Assembly (NCBI RefSeq): GCF_004377485.1 | Contig: NZ_SNTY01000013.1 | Coordinates: 1-64,000 of the forward strand | Length of the DNA: 64,000 nucleotides | Reading direction: 5' to 3' | Origin: Alkanindiges illinoisensis | Lineage (GTDB): Bacteria; Pseudomonadota; Gammaproteobacteria; Pseudomonadales; Moraxellaceae | Part shown: piece by piece, positions 30,422-39,551 of the stretch | Layout of the letters: each line of letters starts with the position of its first letter | Numbering within the stretch: the first letter of the stretch is position 1 | The notes under the pieces: model-generated | What the model saw: the letters and a program-made list of their open reading frames with translations, nothing else | Database searches by the model: none | What the model was told of the DNA's origin: nothing | Program-made: the position numbers and the translations under genes

Positions 30422-30697
30422 TTATTCATGTACGCTTTCATCCGCCGGTACTTCGGTAATTTTTCCACCCTGCGCCAAAAAGCGCGCGACTTCATCTTCC
30501 AGTTGCTGGCGAATGGATTGTTTAGCCGTAACAGTTAAGCTTTCAGCTTCAGCGAGATCAGCATCTGTCAAGCTTGGCGCGTCATCAGCACTGTCTGTAC
30601 TGCCGACATCCGTGGACACAGTTTCGGTTTCATCAACATCTACTGCTTCTACGTCACTGTCAGCATTGTCGTAGTCATCGTCGTGATCAATAGTCAT
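30422..30697 (-). CDS. Small acidic protein resembling RNA-polymerase-binding SutA
   Basis: The 91-residue protein has a very acidic, disordered N-terminal half (Asp/Glu/Thr/Ser-rich) and a short C-terminal helix-loop QQLEDEVARFLAQGGKITEV. This acidic tail plus FL-x-x-GGK-I/V-x-E layout resembles Pseudomonas SutA, which binds RNA polymerase and boosts transcription during slow growth. The similarity is judged by eye on a short motif and is tentative. The ATG at 30697 is preceded by AGGGG at 8-bp spacing, better than the ATG six bases upstream. Confidence 0.6.
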   Translation of the reverse strand: MTIDHDDDYDNADSDVEAVDVDETETVSTDVGSTDSADDAPSLTDADLAEAESLTVTAKQSIRQQLEDEVARFLAQGGKITEVPADESVHE

Positions 30698-30869
30698 TGT
30701 CATTACCCCTAATGTATCTCTTGAAATTAGTCAGTTTTCTTAAGCAGGTTGGTGCTCAAGAATTTCGCTAACTGTAGCAATCCCGAAATATCCTTGCTAG
30801 TGGTGGTGACAATAACTTGCTATTTTTTTAAGCGGTTCAACAAAACATGGGTAAATAGTAACCCAAAAG

Positions 30870-32147
30870 CTAGAACTGGTAATATCTCGTATCTTTTATT
30901 GCAGATTTACCACTGGCTTGTTCAGTAAATATATTCAGCAATAACGGATTGTTAGCGACAAAATGCATCCCTTCACTTCGCAACCACTGCACTGCTTTTA
31001 ACTGACTGCCCTGCAACCAGCCAAGCCCTGAAAAACTATGCATCATCAGGCTATTGTGGCTACGGCGCTTGACTTCATAACGGTTCAGGGTTTGCCAATG
31101 CGCCCATAAGCCCCGCTCTTCATCGCGCAGCAGGTTATCAACCAGCAATGCTGCATCCAGACAGCCTAAATTAACGCCCTGTCCTGCCAATGGGTGCACT
31201 ACATGCGCAGCATCGCCAATCAGTGCTAAATGCGGTAATACATAGCGCTCAGCCTGCCGGGCGGCTAATGGAAATGCAGCACGCGATTCTACGGCAGTTA
31301 CCTGTCCCAACATGTGCCCACTGGCATGGGTAATTGCCGTCAGAAAATCAGCATCACTGAGCTGGCTTAACGCTTCTGCATCCTGCGCTGGCAACGTCCA
31401 CACCACAGATTGCCAGTGTCCGGCGGGTTCATCCGCGCTTAAACCAGTGAGGGTTAAATCAGTCATGGGCAAGAAAGCCAAAGGCCCTGTCGGTAAAAAG
31501 ACCTGACGGGCAATTTGCTGATGCGGCTGTTCGGTTTTAATCGCGCAGCTAATGGCAGTTTGCTGATAATCCAGCACGTCAACACCAATGCCCGCCATTT
31601 TCCGAACCAAGGAATTGCCGCCATCTGCACCAATCAGCAAGGCGGTATTAAACTGTTGGCCGCTAGTTAAAGTAATTTGCCAATAGTCACCAAATGGCTC
31701 AATACGCTGCACCCGCACCTGGGTGTGATAGTGTTGAATCTGCGTTTTAAGTTCATGCTGAATGGCCAGTCCCAGCACGCTGGGCTCTACCATACTACCC
31801 AGTAAGTCCTGTGCCGTGCGCGGTGCGATATGGTCTGTTTTACCAAACTCCAGAATGCCGTAACCATCCCGTGACCAGACCTGCATGCCATAGTAATCGG
31901 CCTTGCGCTGAATATGGGGCCATACATCCGTTTGCTTGAGTAGGCTGATCGTAGCCGGGCTTAAGGCCAGTACACGCGCATCACGGCGCTGTAAAATCTC
32001 TGTATCCAGTTCAGGCGCAGCATCCAGTACAATAGGCTGAATTCCAGCCTTGGCCAGCAACAAGGCACATAAACCACCAACCAGTCCACCGCCGATGATG
32101 ACGACCTTTTCAATCGGTATTGATTCTTGTTGCTGATTAACCGACAT
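30870..32147 (-). CDS. UbiH/UbiI-family FAD monooxygenase of ubiquinone synthesis (UbiI/UbiF type)
   Basis: The 425-residue flavoprotein hydroxylase has an N-terminal GxGxxG (VVIIGGGLVGG), the middle DG motif (LLIGADGGNSLVRK) and the C-terminal GD motif ALIGDAAHVVHPLAGQGVNLG. The last is typical of the ring hydroxylases UbiI, UbiF and UbiH. As the adjacent gene is the better UbiH match, this one probably performs another ring hydroxylation (C5 or C6). The exact position cannot be read from sequence. AGGGC precedes the ATG. Confidence 0.82.
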   Translation of the reverse strand: MSVNQQQESIPIEKVVIIGGGLVGGLCALLLAKAGIQPIVLDAAPELDTEILQRRDARVLALSPATISLLKQTDVWPHIQRKADYYGMQVWSRDGYGILEFGKTDHIAPRTAQDLLGSMVEPSVLGLAIQHELKTQIQHYHTQVRVQRIEPFGDYWQITLTSGQQFNTALLIGADGGNSLVRKMAGIGVDVLDYQQTAISCAIKTEQPHQQIARQVFLPTGPLAFLPMTDLTLTGLSADEPAGHWQSVVWTLPAQDAEALSQLSDADFLTAITHASGHMLGQVTAVESRAAFPLAARQAERYVLPHLALIGDAAHVVHPLAGQGVNLGCLDAALLVDNLLRDEERGLWAHWQTLNRYEVKRRSHNSLMMHSFSGLGWLQGSQLKAVQWLRSEGMHFVANNPLLLNIFTEQASGKSAIKDTRYYQF

Positions 32148-32257
32148 ATGCTGCCCTACCTTAAGCTACTCGTTTTATGCTGATGTTTTACTTGGATCTG
32201 CTGACCAAAATCCTGGAGGATTAGCGGCATCACTCAATCCTGCCGGATCATTCTTAT

Positions 32258-33487
32258 TTAAACCTTTAGGCCCATGGCGTAAGTTGCGACCAACTGCTTG
32301 GCACCGGGTATCACATCAAATGCCACAAGGCCGGTATTGCGCGCCAGCTTTAACAGGGGGTTCTGGTTGGAAAAGCCGCGCACCACGCTATCACAAAAGC
32401 GAATGACGCGCTTCTGGTCACTCAGGCGTGCCTGCTCGTAATGCTTGAGGCGGGCGTTGTCACCCATGTCTTGCCCAGCCTGATATTGCTCACTCAGGTA
32501 ACGGGTGAGTACATGCGCATCACGCATACACAGGTTAAAACCCTGACCTGCCACGGGATGCAAAGTATGCGCGGCATTGCCCATCAGCACCACACGGCCG
32601 GACACTTGGCTATGCGCCAATACCTGTGACAGCGGATAGGCAAAACGCTTGCCGGTTTTGGTAAATTCGCCAGCACGGTTGCCATAGGTGTGCTGCAGGG
32701 CCTGTAAAAATTGCTGGTCATTGTGCTCGCCCAGCCATTGCTGCTCACTGCCCTTTTCGACTGTCCAGACCACCGAACGGCGATAACTGTCCTGCTGACC
32801 CGTGATGCCAGGTAACGGCAATAGTGCCAGCGGGCCATTTTTGCTAAAGCGTTCAAAGGCCACTTGTCCGTGCGGCTTGCTGGTTTGCACTGTCGTGACA
32901 ATGGCCACTTGCTGGTAATCATGCTCATCCACGCCAATACCTAGTGCTTTGCGACAAAATGAATCACGGCCATCGGCAGCAATCAGCAGGCTGCTTTGAA
33001 ATTGTAGCTGATCACTGCCACGCTGCGCGGTAACCCACACTTTGCCTGCATCCTGTTGCAGTGATGTCACCTGAATGCCATCCACCAGTTCAATATTGGC
33101 ATTGGCACGCACTTCACTGAGCAATACCCGGCCCAGCCAGGCGTTTTCAATCACCTGGCCAAAGCTTTCCACCTTTTCTTCATGGGCTTGCAAACGTGCC
33201 TTGCCAAAACCACCCTGCTCGCTAATGTTTACCTGCAAAATCGGTGTCGCATGCTGCGATAGCTTTTCCCAAAGCCCCAGCTCACTAAAAATCTGGACGG
33301 TACGACGTGACAATGCCGTATTACGGGCATCGAAACTGGAATGATAGGTAGCAGGTTCACCAGAGGCATTTTCAGGATATTTCACTGCTTCCAGCAAACG
33401 AATGGCAATGCCTTGTCGGGCCAGCATCAAGGCAAGGCTTAAACCGACCATACCACCGCCAACAATAATTACCGGTTGCTGTGACAT
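32258..33487 (-). CDS. ubiH: 2-octaprenyl-6-methoxyphenol hydroxylase
   Basis: FAD-dependent ring hydroxylase of ubiquinone synthesis. The protein is 409 residues from the ATG at 33487. Motifs: VIIVGGGMVGLSLALMLARQG, the FDARNTALSRRTVQIFSELG segment matching E. coli UbiH, AADGRDSFCRKALGI, and VLMGNAAHTLHPVAGQGFNL, where GNAAxTLHPxAGQGFNLxxRD is the UbiH signature. Upstream of the second hydroxylase and downstream of pepP, the classic pepP-ubiH-ubiI cluster. The in-frame extension to 33520 lacks a better start. Confidence 0.93.
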   Translation of the reverse strand: MSQQPVIIVGGGMVGLSLALMLARQGIAIRLLEAVKYPENASGEPATYHSSFDARNTALSRRTVQIFSELGLWEKLSQHATPILQVNISEQGGFGKARLQAHEEKVESFGQVIENAWLGRVLLSEVRANANIELVDGIQVTSLQQDAGKVWVTAQRGSDQLQFQSSLLIAADGRDSFCRKALGIGVDEHDYQQVAIVTTVQTSKPHGQVAFERFSKNGPLALLPLPGITGQQDSYRRSVVWTVEKGSEQQWLGEHNDQQFLQALQHTYGNRAGEFTKTGKRFAYPLSQVLAHSQVSGRVVLMGNAAHTLHPVAGQGFNLCMRDAHVLTRYLSEQYQAGQDMGDNARLKHYEQARLSDQKRVIRFCDSVVRGFSNQNPLLKLARNTGLVAFDVIPGAKQLVATYAMGLKV

Positions 33488-33572
33488 ACTTCTAATTCCT
33501 GCTTCAAATGTATTTTTCAATTAACTTATTTTTTAGATAAAGCCATTAGATCAAACCAAGCATGGTCCAAAC

Positions 33573-34889
33573 CTAAGCAGTTTTTTGCATCAATGCTTCA
33601 ATTTCTTCCACGGTTTTTGGCACATCGCAGGTTAAGACTTCATTACCAGATTCAGTGACGAGCACATCATCCTCAATACGAATGCCAATGCCGCGCCAGC
33701 GTGCGTCTACGCTATCATCATCCGGCGCAATGTAAAGGCCGGGTTCAACTGTGACCACCATGCCGGGTTGATAAGGCCGCCATTCATTATTTAATTTATA
33801 ACTGCCGACATCATGCACATCCATGCCGAGCCAGTGCCCGGTACCATGCATATAAAACTGGCGGTAGGCTTCGCTGGCAATCAGCTCATCCACATCACCT
33901 TGCAATAAGCCCAGCTCCACCAATCCTTCGGTCAAAATTTGGACTGCGGTTTCATGCGGCAAACGGTAGTGATTGCCGGGTTTAGTTGCTTCAATGGCAG
34001 CCAGTTGCGCTTTTAATACCAGCTCATATAGGGCTTTTTGCTCAGGCGAAAACTTGCCATTGACCGGAAACGTACGGGTAATATCTGCCGCGTAGTGATC
34101 CAGCTCGGCGCCTGCATCAATCAGCACCAAGTCACCGTCCTTTAAGGGCTGATTATTTTCCACATAATGCAAAATGCAGCCATTGGCACCACCGCCCACA
34201 ATACTGTTGTATGCAGTCTGGCAGCCATTTTGCGCAAAGATATATAAGAGTTCAGCTTCAAGTTGATATTCCATCATACCCGGCTTCACCTGCTGCATGG
34301 CACGCACATGCGCCTGTGCACTAATTTGTGCAGCGCGACGCATTAGGTCAATTTCATGGGTATCCTTAAACAGGCGCATTTCATCCAGCAAAGAATCCAG
34401 CTGGATAATTTCCACCAGCCCTTGCCCGCCCTGACGCTGGTTAGCTGCAATTTTCTTGAGCCAGCCTGTTACCCGTAAATCAAAGGCAGCATCCTGTCCC
34501 AGCCGCACGTACAAACGTTTTTTACCACTGAGCAAACTAATGATTTGCTCATCAAGCTGTTCAATAGTAAAGGCCTGATCCGTCGCATATTGGCTCAACG
34601 CGCCTTCTGTCCCTGCACGCAAGCCATTCCAGATTTCCATTTCCCGGTTGCGCTCGCGGCAAAACAGCGTATATGGCTGATCACTACCGGTTTGCAGGAC
34701 GGCAACTGCTTCTGGCTCGGCAAAACCGGTCAAATAATAAAAGCTGCTGTCAGCGCGAAATTTATAATCAGCATCGCGGTTACGATACATTTCTGCACGA
34801 GTGGCAATAATAGCAATGGCATCATCACCCATTTGTTCTAACAGGCGGGCACGGCGGTGAGCAAAAGGCATCTGGGCTGGTGAGGTCAT
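33573..34889 (-). CDS. pepP: Xaa-Pro aminopeptidase
   Basis: Dimetal M24 peptidase that removes an N-terminal residue preceding proline. The 438 residues comprise the N-terminal AMP_N domain (FAHRRARLLEQMGDDAIAII, FRADSSFYYLTGF) and a pita-bread domain with the metal ligands in LVLIDAGAELDHYAADITRTF, MHGTGHWLGMDVHD, TVEPGLYI and GIGIRIEDDVLV. First in the pepP-ubiH-ubiI direction after ygfB. Confidence 0.95.
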   Translation of the reverse strand: MTSPAQMPFAHRRARLLEQMGDDAIAIIATRAEMYRNRDADYKFRADSSFYYLTGFAEPEAVAVLQTGSDQPYTLFCRERNREMEIWNGLRAGTEGALSQYATDQAFTIEQLDEQIISLLSGKKRLYVRLGQDAAFDLRVTGWLKKIAANQRQGGQGLVEIIQLDSLLDEMRLFKDTHEIDLMRRAAQISAQAHVRAMQQVKPGMMEYQLEAELLYIFAQNGCQTAYNSIVGGGANGCILHYVENNQPLKDGDLVLIDAGAELDHYAADITRTFPVNGKFSPEQKALYELVLKAQLAAIEATKPGNHYRLPHETAVQILTEGLVELGLLQGDVDELIASEAYRQFYMHGTGHWLGMDVHDVGSYKLNNEWRPYQPGMVVTVEPGLYIAPDDDSVDARWRGIGIRIEDDVLVTESGNEVLTCDVPKTVEEIEALMQKTA

Positions 34890-34926
34890 CGTGTAATCAT
34901 TGACTCTTATAACGGGTTTTTAAGAT

Positions 34927-34951
34927 CATTCCCTCTTTTGGCGAGGGAATG
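34927..34951. other. Intercistronic hairpin between ygfB and pepP
   Basis: Perfect 9-bp stem CATTCCCTC/GAGGGAATG with a 7-nt loop, no T run directly adjacent on the minus strand. It could be an RNA-processing or attenuating element in the ygfB-pepP-ubiH transcript. Confidence 0.4.
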
Positions 34952-35030
34952 CAAGCATTTTTATTAAGGTCACATTGATTAAGGCCGCAATATCGATGTT
35001 AATGACGGCTTAACCATAGGAGGTTGCAGC

Positions 35031-35681
35031 TTAGGACGGACGATCCGGTGTAAACATTTCTACAATGGAAATATTGTCATCCTGTACCGTTCTGGCTGAC
35101 GATGCCTGATTTTTTAAATTGTTTTTGAAAATTGCTGTCTCGGCTAATGGCTGCTTCTGACGTCCCGTAGCAAGGCTCACCGGAATCAGGCGTACAAATT
35201 CCACCAGATCCGCGTAGCTGGCCTCGCCTTCTTCGTCATCATCGCTGGCTTCAAACTCAACCGCGGCCACATCCTGCAAATCTTGTAACAATTCAGACTC
35301 ATCATTACGCAAGTGTCCAGAAGCCAGGCCAAAACCCAGCACCACGCCATTACACCAGTCGGCCAGGCATTGCACCCGTTCTTCCAGTGTATGCTGGTCA
35401 TCCGGCAGCATGGGCATATAATCCAGACTATCATCAGCCAGTGCTGCTGCGGCATCTTCTGCTTCATCTACCAGCAATTGCAGGGCATTGGCATCCAGTG
35501 GTTCAAAATCAAGCTGTTGCAGCATATATTGCCATTCATCGCCTGTGGGTGCCTGCGCTACTGCGACAATTCCCATCACCAAACCATGCAGCTCACTGGG
35601 GCTTGCCAGCTCAGGAATATCCTTAAAAGCGGCTTCCCATTCATTCCAACCTGAAATATCGTCTTGCATTACATTGACCAA
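35031..35681 (-). CDS. ygfB: UPF0149 (YgfB/YecA-like) protein
   Basis: The 216-residue acidic all-helical protein has the YgfB signatures SPSELHGLVMGIVAVA, WCNGVVLGFGLASG and YADLVEFVRLIPVSL. The family is cytosolic; in Pseudomonas YgfB has been linked to transcription of the ampDh3/TIS region, but a general role is unclear. It has a C-terminal extension of about 35 residues after the conserved core. AGAGG precedes the ATG at 35681. It is divergent from the coiled-coil/zapA pair and heads the pepP-ubi direction. Confidence 0.88.
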   Translation of the reverse strand: MVNVMQDDISGWNEWEAAFKDIPELASPSELHGLVMGIVAVAQAPTGDEWQYMLQQLDFEPLDANALQLLVDEAEDAAAALADDSLDYMPMLPDDQHTLEERVQCLADWCNGVVLGFGLASGHLRNDESELLQDLQDVAAVEFEASDDDEEGEASYADLVEFVRLIPVSLATGRQKQPLAETAIFKNNLKNQASSARTVQDDNISIVEMFTPDRPS

Positions 35682-35734
35682 CCTCTATCTTGACCTCTAT
35701 ATTACTCTTCATTGTTAAGCGACGCGACCCAATC

Positions 35735-36289
35735 ATGTTGGAAGAAGTTCAGCGTTTACAAACGCTCATTCAAAAATTAACCACTCAGTTGCAATTGGTG
35801 CAAACGCAGAATCAGGAATTGCGTACCGCGCTGGAAGCCAAGCCAAAAACGGTGGAAGACCCGGCAGTGCGCGAAGCACTGGAACTTACCAATGTCCGTA
35901 ATCAGGAACTGGAACAGGAATTGGCTGAATTTCAGCAACGCTACATTAGCCTGCAAACCGATGCGACTGCGCTGGCCGAACGCTATGGCCGCCTTGAGCA
36001 AAATGCCGGTGAGCTAAAAAATCGTTTTGAAGCCTTACTGGTGGTGCGTGACCAGCTAAAAACCGAACGTGACAAGCTGGCCAGCGACCAGCAGCAACTG
36101 GGCCAGAAGCATCAAAACCTGATCAAAGAACGTGATGGCTTAATCGTCAAGAATGAGCATGCCAAGCAAAAAGTGGAAGCCATCATTCAGCGGCTGGCGT
36201 CGCTAGGACAAGGTTTAAACCCATCACAGGCCAATCAGGATATTGCTGCGCTTGAAAACCCTGCGGCAGAAGAAGAAGGAAATCAATGA
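35735..36289 (+). CDS. Coiled-coil protein upstream of zapA
   Basis: The 184-residue protein is almost wholly heptad-like, with Gln/Glu/Leu-rich helices (RLQTLIQKLTTQLQLV; QELEQELAEFQQRYISLQ) and no signal peptide or membrane segment. The stop overlaps the zapA start (AATGATG). Small coiled-coil genes next to zapA in related genomes resemble ZapB/TIGR02449 proteins of cell division, so a divisome role is plausible from context. Start at 35735 gives MLEEVQRL; upstream residues in the frame look untranslated. Confidence 0.65.
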   Translation: MLEEVQRLQTLIQKLTTQLQLVQTQNQELRTALEAKPKTVEDPAVREALELTNVRNQELEQELAEFQQRYISLQTDATALAERYGRLEQNAGELKNRFEALLVVRDQLKTERDKLASDQQQLGQKHQNLIKERDGLIVKNEHAKQKVEAIIQRLASLGQGLNPSQANQDIAALENPAAEEEGNQ

Positions 36290-36573
36290 TGACTGTTGAT
36301 GTAAGAATTCTGGATCGCAGCTACAAACTGGCCTGTGAACCCAGTGAGGAAGAACAGCTACAAAAAGCAGTCAACCTGCTGGAACAAAAACTTCAGGACA
36401 TGCGCCGTAGCATGCCAAGACTGGAATCCGAGCGCGTGGCGGTATTAACTGCCTTGAGTCTGGCTCAGGAAGTCTTAAGCCTTAATAAGGACTTGCAGGA
36501 ACAAACCCATTGTCAGCGCCTGATCAAGCAAATGATCAACGATGCGGAAAAATCACTGGCACAGCTGGGCTAA
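36286..36573 (+). CDS. zapA: Cell division protein ZapA
   Basis: The 95-residue FtsZ-associated protein promotes Z-ring bundling. The N-terminal VDVRILDRSYKLACEPSEEE and the C-terminal coiled coil are characteristic. It overlaps the preceding coiled-coil gene and is followed by ssrS, the conserved zapA-ssrS arrangement. Confidence 0.92.
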   Translation: MMTVDVRILDRSYKLACEPSEEEQLQKAVNLLEQKLQDMRRSMPRLESERVAVLTALSLAQEVLSLNKDLQEQTHCQRLIKQMINDAEKSLAQLG

Positions 36574-36680
36574 CTGGTGCCTTTTCTTCACAATATGAAG
36601 GTCAAGAGCCAAAATTGTTTTTTATACAGACTGCCACAAAAGCTTTGCTAAAAAATAAAGCAAACGCACAACAGTGGGGA

Positions 36681-36708
36681 TTACAGTAAGCCAAGACTGC
36701 GCTATAAT
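36681..36708 (+). promoter_or_regulatory. Promoter of 6S RNA
   Basis: TTACAG (36681-36686), 16-bp spacer, perfect TATAAT (36703-36708), placed a few bases before the predicted 6S RNA 5' end. Confidence 0.75.
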
Positions 36709-36712
36709 GCAT

Positions 36713-36890
36713 TCAATCTGAAGTGTTCGCCAGTGTGTCCTAATCCCCTGAGCCGATATCAACACTTATGGATGCGGTCTGCTGACTTTGTGTGCATGTC
36801 TACCCTGAGTAGAAAGCCTGTAAGTTGGCGTCGCCTCCGCCTTGAACTTTAGGGTTCAAGGGTAACGACACACAGCGGCACTTTGGAGCA
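36713..36890 (+). ncRNA. ssrS: 6S RNA
   Basis: Abundant RNA that mimics an open promoter and sequesters sigma-70 RNA polymerase. The sequence carries the conserved 5' part TGTTCGCC...CCCCTGAGCCGATAT and the 3' part CCTTGAAC...GGGTTCAAGGG, which I recognise from E. coli 6S RNA. The ends pair (CTGAAGTG with CACTTTGGAG) to form the closing stem. Location directly after zapA is the canonical one; fau, normally next, lies 7.8 kb away. Confidence 0.93.
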
Positions 36891-36930
36891 TTTATTTTTC
36901 TATGTCACTATTCTAATAATAACCAGATTC

Positions 36931-37974
36931 TTATAATAATTGGCTTTTATCACAATTTGCTCTATACCCTTCGGGACTTATCCCAACCAGCGCCTTAAAT
37001 GCCCTCGCAAAATTTGATGATGATGAATAACCCAGTTCATGGGCAATCTGGGTAATGCTATCTGAACATTGCGCAAGTCTTTGCTTGGCCCTTAGGGTAA
37101 TCACCTTTTTCTTGATCACATTAAAATCTGTGTTTTTCTTGCGTAGCTGACGCTGCAAAGTCTTGGTTGAGACATGCAGCAGGTCTGCACATTCAGCCAG
37201 GTTTGGCATCTGGTAAGCATTCATCAATACCCGTTCAATCCACTCGGGAAAATCCTGTCCGTAGGTGATTTCCTTCATTTGTTCCTGACACCGTCGCTCT
37301 ACGGCCTTGAGTGTCATCTCGTCAGCCAGTGGCAATTTATGCTCAAGCAGACTTTGGCTTAAAACGAGTTTTATTCCCGGCTTATGCAGGCTGCTAAAAT
37401 GAAATTTTGCCGACGTTAACTGGTTGAATTTATGACCATGTAACGGCTCAGGGATGGACAAAAAAATATGATAGCTGGCCGGATGCTGGCTGATTAACTC
37501 ATTAATATTATTTTGCAGCGCTACAGCAATGGCTTCAATATGAAAATTCAGGGTGAGCGGTTCCAGCAGCAGTTCAGGTTCAATGGTTAGTTCCAGCTGG
37601 TTCTGCGGGTTGTAATGGATGGATGCCTTAAAGCTGGGCATGATCAAGCTAAAGTAACGGGTAACCAGCCTGAGTGCATGCTCAATGGTGTCGCAGGTTA
37701 AAATCGCATAACCCACCAGACTATGTGAGCTGAGATGCAATGAACGACCCAGCTCAAAGGCCAGATCGCGGTTAGCCGGATACTTTAGGCAATACTGAAC
37801 AAATTTTTCTACCTGCTCTACCGACACTTTAAGATCAGGTTCAGCCAGGAATTTTCCAATATCAATATTAAGCTCATCACATAGGGCCTGCGTAGAAATA
37901 TTCCTTGCGGCAATGAGTTCGATCAGTCGCAAATAATAACGCACTGGAATAAGCGGAATGGTTTTATTGATCAT
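36931..37974 (-). CDS. AraC-family transcriptional regulator (AlkR-like candidate)
   Basis: The 347-residue protein has an N-terminal Arabinose_bd-type ligand domain (about residues 15-200) and a C-terminal AraC double helix-turn-helix (NLAECADLLHVSTKTLQRQL and ITQIAHELGYSSSSNFARAF). This architecture matches regulators such as AlkR of Acinetobacter alkM and OruR-type proteins. It lies on the same strand, just downstream of alkB and the rubredoxin relic, so it likely controls alkane oxidation. Start at 37974 (MINKTIPLIPVRYYL) gives the usual family N-terminus. Confidence 0.85.
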   Translation of the reverse strand: MINKTIPLIPVRYYLRLIELIAARNISTQALCDELNIDIGKFLAEPDLKVSVEQVEKFVQYCLKYPANRDLAFELGRSLHLSSHSLVGYAILTCDTIEHALRLVTRYFSLIMPSFKASIHYNPQNQLELTIEPELLLEPLTLNFHIEAIAVALQNNINELISQHPASYHIFLSIPEPLHGHKFNQLTSAKFHFSSLHKPGIKLVLSQSLLEHKLPLADEMTLKAVERRCQEQMKEITYGQDFPEWIERVLMNAYQMPNLAECADLLHVSTKTLQRQLRKKNTDFNVIKKKVITLRAKQRLAQCSDSITQIAHELGYSSSSNFARAFKALVGISPEGYRANCDKSQLL

Positions 37975-38093
37975 CTTTGCATGAGTCAGGGCTGGTTGAA
38001 TACAGTAATGTAAAAACACTGAACCTAGGGCAAGACTCAGTGTTTTCAGATATTTTTAGCACATTAACCTTAAATTCCTCAGGGTGCATTGCT

Positions 38094-38258
38094 TTAAAGC
38101 ATAATCATTTCAAAATCAGATTTACTCACCCCACAGTCAGGACATGACCAATGGGCTGGAATATCTTCCCAGCGTGTGCCAGCGTCAATCCCCTCTGCAG
38201 GCCAGCCTTGCGCTTCATCATCAATTCAGCCGCACACAATGCATTGGTATTTTTTCAT
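38094..38258 (-). pseudogene. Rubredoxin with in-frame TGA at codon 11
   Basis: The minus strand encodes MKKYQCIVCG, then TGA (38226-38228), then [20 protein letters not shown] and [18 protein letters not shown], 54 codons plus TAA. All four iron-ligand cysteines (6, 9, 39, 42) and the GTRWEDIP core remain. The stop sits where rubredoxins carry Trp or another aromatic residue (TGG to TGA is one base). The nearly invariant Tyr two codons later is Asp, a second departure from the family. It starts 7 bp after the alkB stop, so it is the expected electron carrier for AlkB, but it is likely inactive unless the stop is read through or is a sequencing error. Confidence 0.85.
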
Positions 38259-38265
38259 GTGACGC

Positions 38266-39483
38266 TCACTTTGCCGGAACAGCTGGTTTTGCTGCGTGGT
38301 TAAATAAATGTGCGTACTTGCTTAACAGCTTCTGACGCGCTTTGGGATAAATATTGAGCTTATCAATCTGCCCTGCATAGTGTTGAATCACCCGTTCATC
38401 CATTTGCTTAAACCACCAGCCTGGAATCAGGGCGGGCAACATCATGCTGGCATAACCAGCAGGTAATTGCGGTACATTGTCATAATGCCGCAACGACTGA
38501 AAACTGCGTGTGGGATAGGCATGATGATCGGAATGCCGCTGGAGCTGGTATAACAGGACATTACTAAACATGCTGTTATTGTTCCAGCTATGTTCCGGCA
38601 TGGTTCGCGCATACCGCCCGTTGCCTAAGTCTTCGCGCTTGAGGCCATAATGTTCCATGTAATTGACCGCTTCAAACAGGGTGATGCCGCACAATGCCTG
38701 TGTCACCTGGGTTGGAATAATGCGGGGGCCAAAGCATTTCAGCATGAGCAGATGATACGCCGCACTCATGGCCCAGCCGTGAAGCAGTTCATTGTTCAGA
38801 CACCAGAAGGTTTTGCCCTTGCGCTCTAAACGTCGGGTTTCAATATCAATGGCGGATTTAAAACTGCCCACAACGGTGCGCGGCCAGAATTGCCAGAAGC
38901 TTTCACCCAGTTGCGAAGATGCCGGGTCTTCAGGCGTTGCCACACGGCGGTGATGGCCATACGGATGCTCAATGCGAAAATGATTATAGCCCGTAGGTGC
39001 CAGACACAGATGCGACAAATAATGTTCTAGCTTGCCGGACTTATGGCTGAGTTCATGCGCAGTATTGATTGCAACGCCATTGACCACACCCAGAAGATGA
39101 CCAAACAAAATCCGGTCTGCCAGTGGCGTGGTTGTTCTGCTGGCAATGTAGTTGCCATAAACATTGGCAGCCAGTTGAAATGGAATGAAGAGCTTGACTA
39201 CCCGTGCATAGTAGGGATCATGCTCCAGCGCTGCAATGGCATCTTCTGGCGGATTATCAGGGTCTTCACCCAGATGTTTATCAATGGCTGGAATAATCAG
39301 ATGCAAGGCCAGCGGGCCAGCCGAGGCAAACAGTTTCCGGGTGATTCTGGGGCCAAACTGATAGCCCAGAAAAGCTGCATTGGCAATATTGGGAACTACC
39401 AGCCCCAACAGCCATAGTTTTCGTTTGTTATCCCTGAACTTGACTGAAGGTTTGGATAAATCAATGGGGTTTATTGCATTCAT
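38266..39483 (-). CDS. alkB: Alkane 1-monooxygenase (AlkB/AlkM type)
   Basis: Integral-membrane non-haem di-iron enzyme that hydroxylates the terminal carbon of n-alkanes, fed with electrons by rubredoxin. The 405 residues contain all histidine boxes: HELSHK (143-148), EHPYGHHRR (172-180), NYMEHYG (274-280) and LQRHSDHHA (314-322). GGAG precedes the ATG at 39483. It is followed by a rubredoxin gene with an internal stop and an AraC regulator, and preceded by candidate operator repeats. XylM-type aromatic monooxygenases are less likely given the LQRHSDHHA box. Confidence 0.94.
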   Translation of the reverse strand: MNAINPIDLSKPSVKFRDNKRKLWLLGLVVPNIANAAFLGYQFGPRITRKLFASAGPLALHLIIPAIDKHLGEDPDNPPEDAIAALEHDPYYARVVKLFIPFQLAANVYGNYIASRTTTPLADRILFGHLLGVVNGVAINTAHELSHKSGKLEHYLSHLCLAPTGYNHFRIEHPYGHHRRVATPEDPASSQLGESFWQFWPRTVVGSFKSAIDIETRRLERKGKTFWCLNNELLHGWAMSAAYHLLMLKCFGPRIIPTQVTQALCGITLFEAVNYMEHYGLKREDLGNGRYARTMPEHSWNNNSMFSNVLLYQLQRHSDHHAYPTRSFQSLRHYDNVPQLPAGYASMMLPALIPGWWFKQMDERVIQHYAGQIDKLNIYPKARQKLLSKYAHLFNHAAKPAVPAK

Positions 39484-39551
39484 CACCGGCTCCACAGCGT
39501 TTTATCTTGTCTTGATAAATAAATTGTGGCGCTTAGCGTTTTTTACTGAAA

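Noticed and set aside
38226-38228. TGA in the rubredoxin as a selenocysteine or reassigned codon
   Set aside because: No selenocysteine element is evident, the position is not a metal-ligand cysteine, and other genes in the window use TGA as a normal stop. Nonsense mutation or sequence error is simpler.
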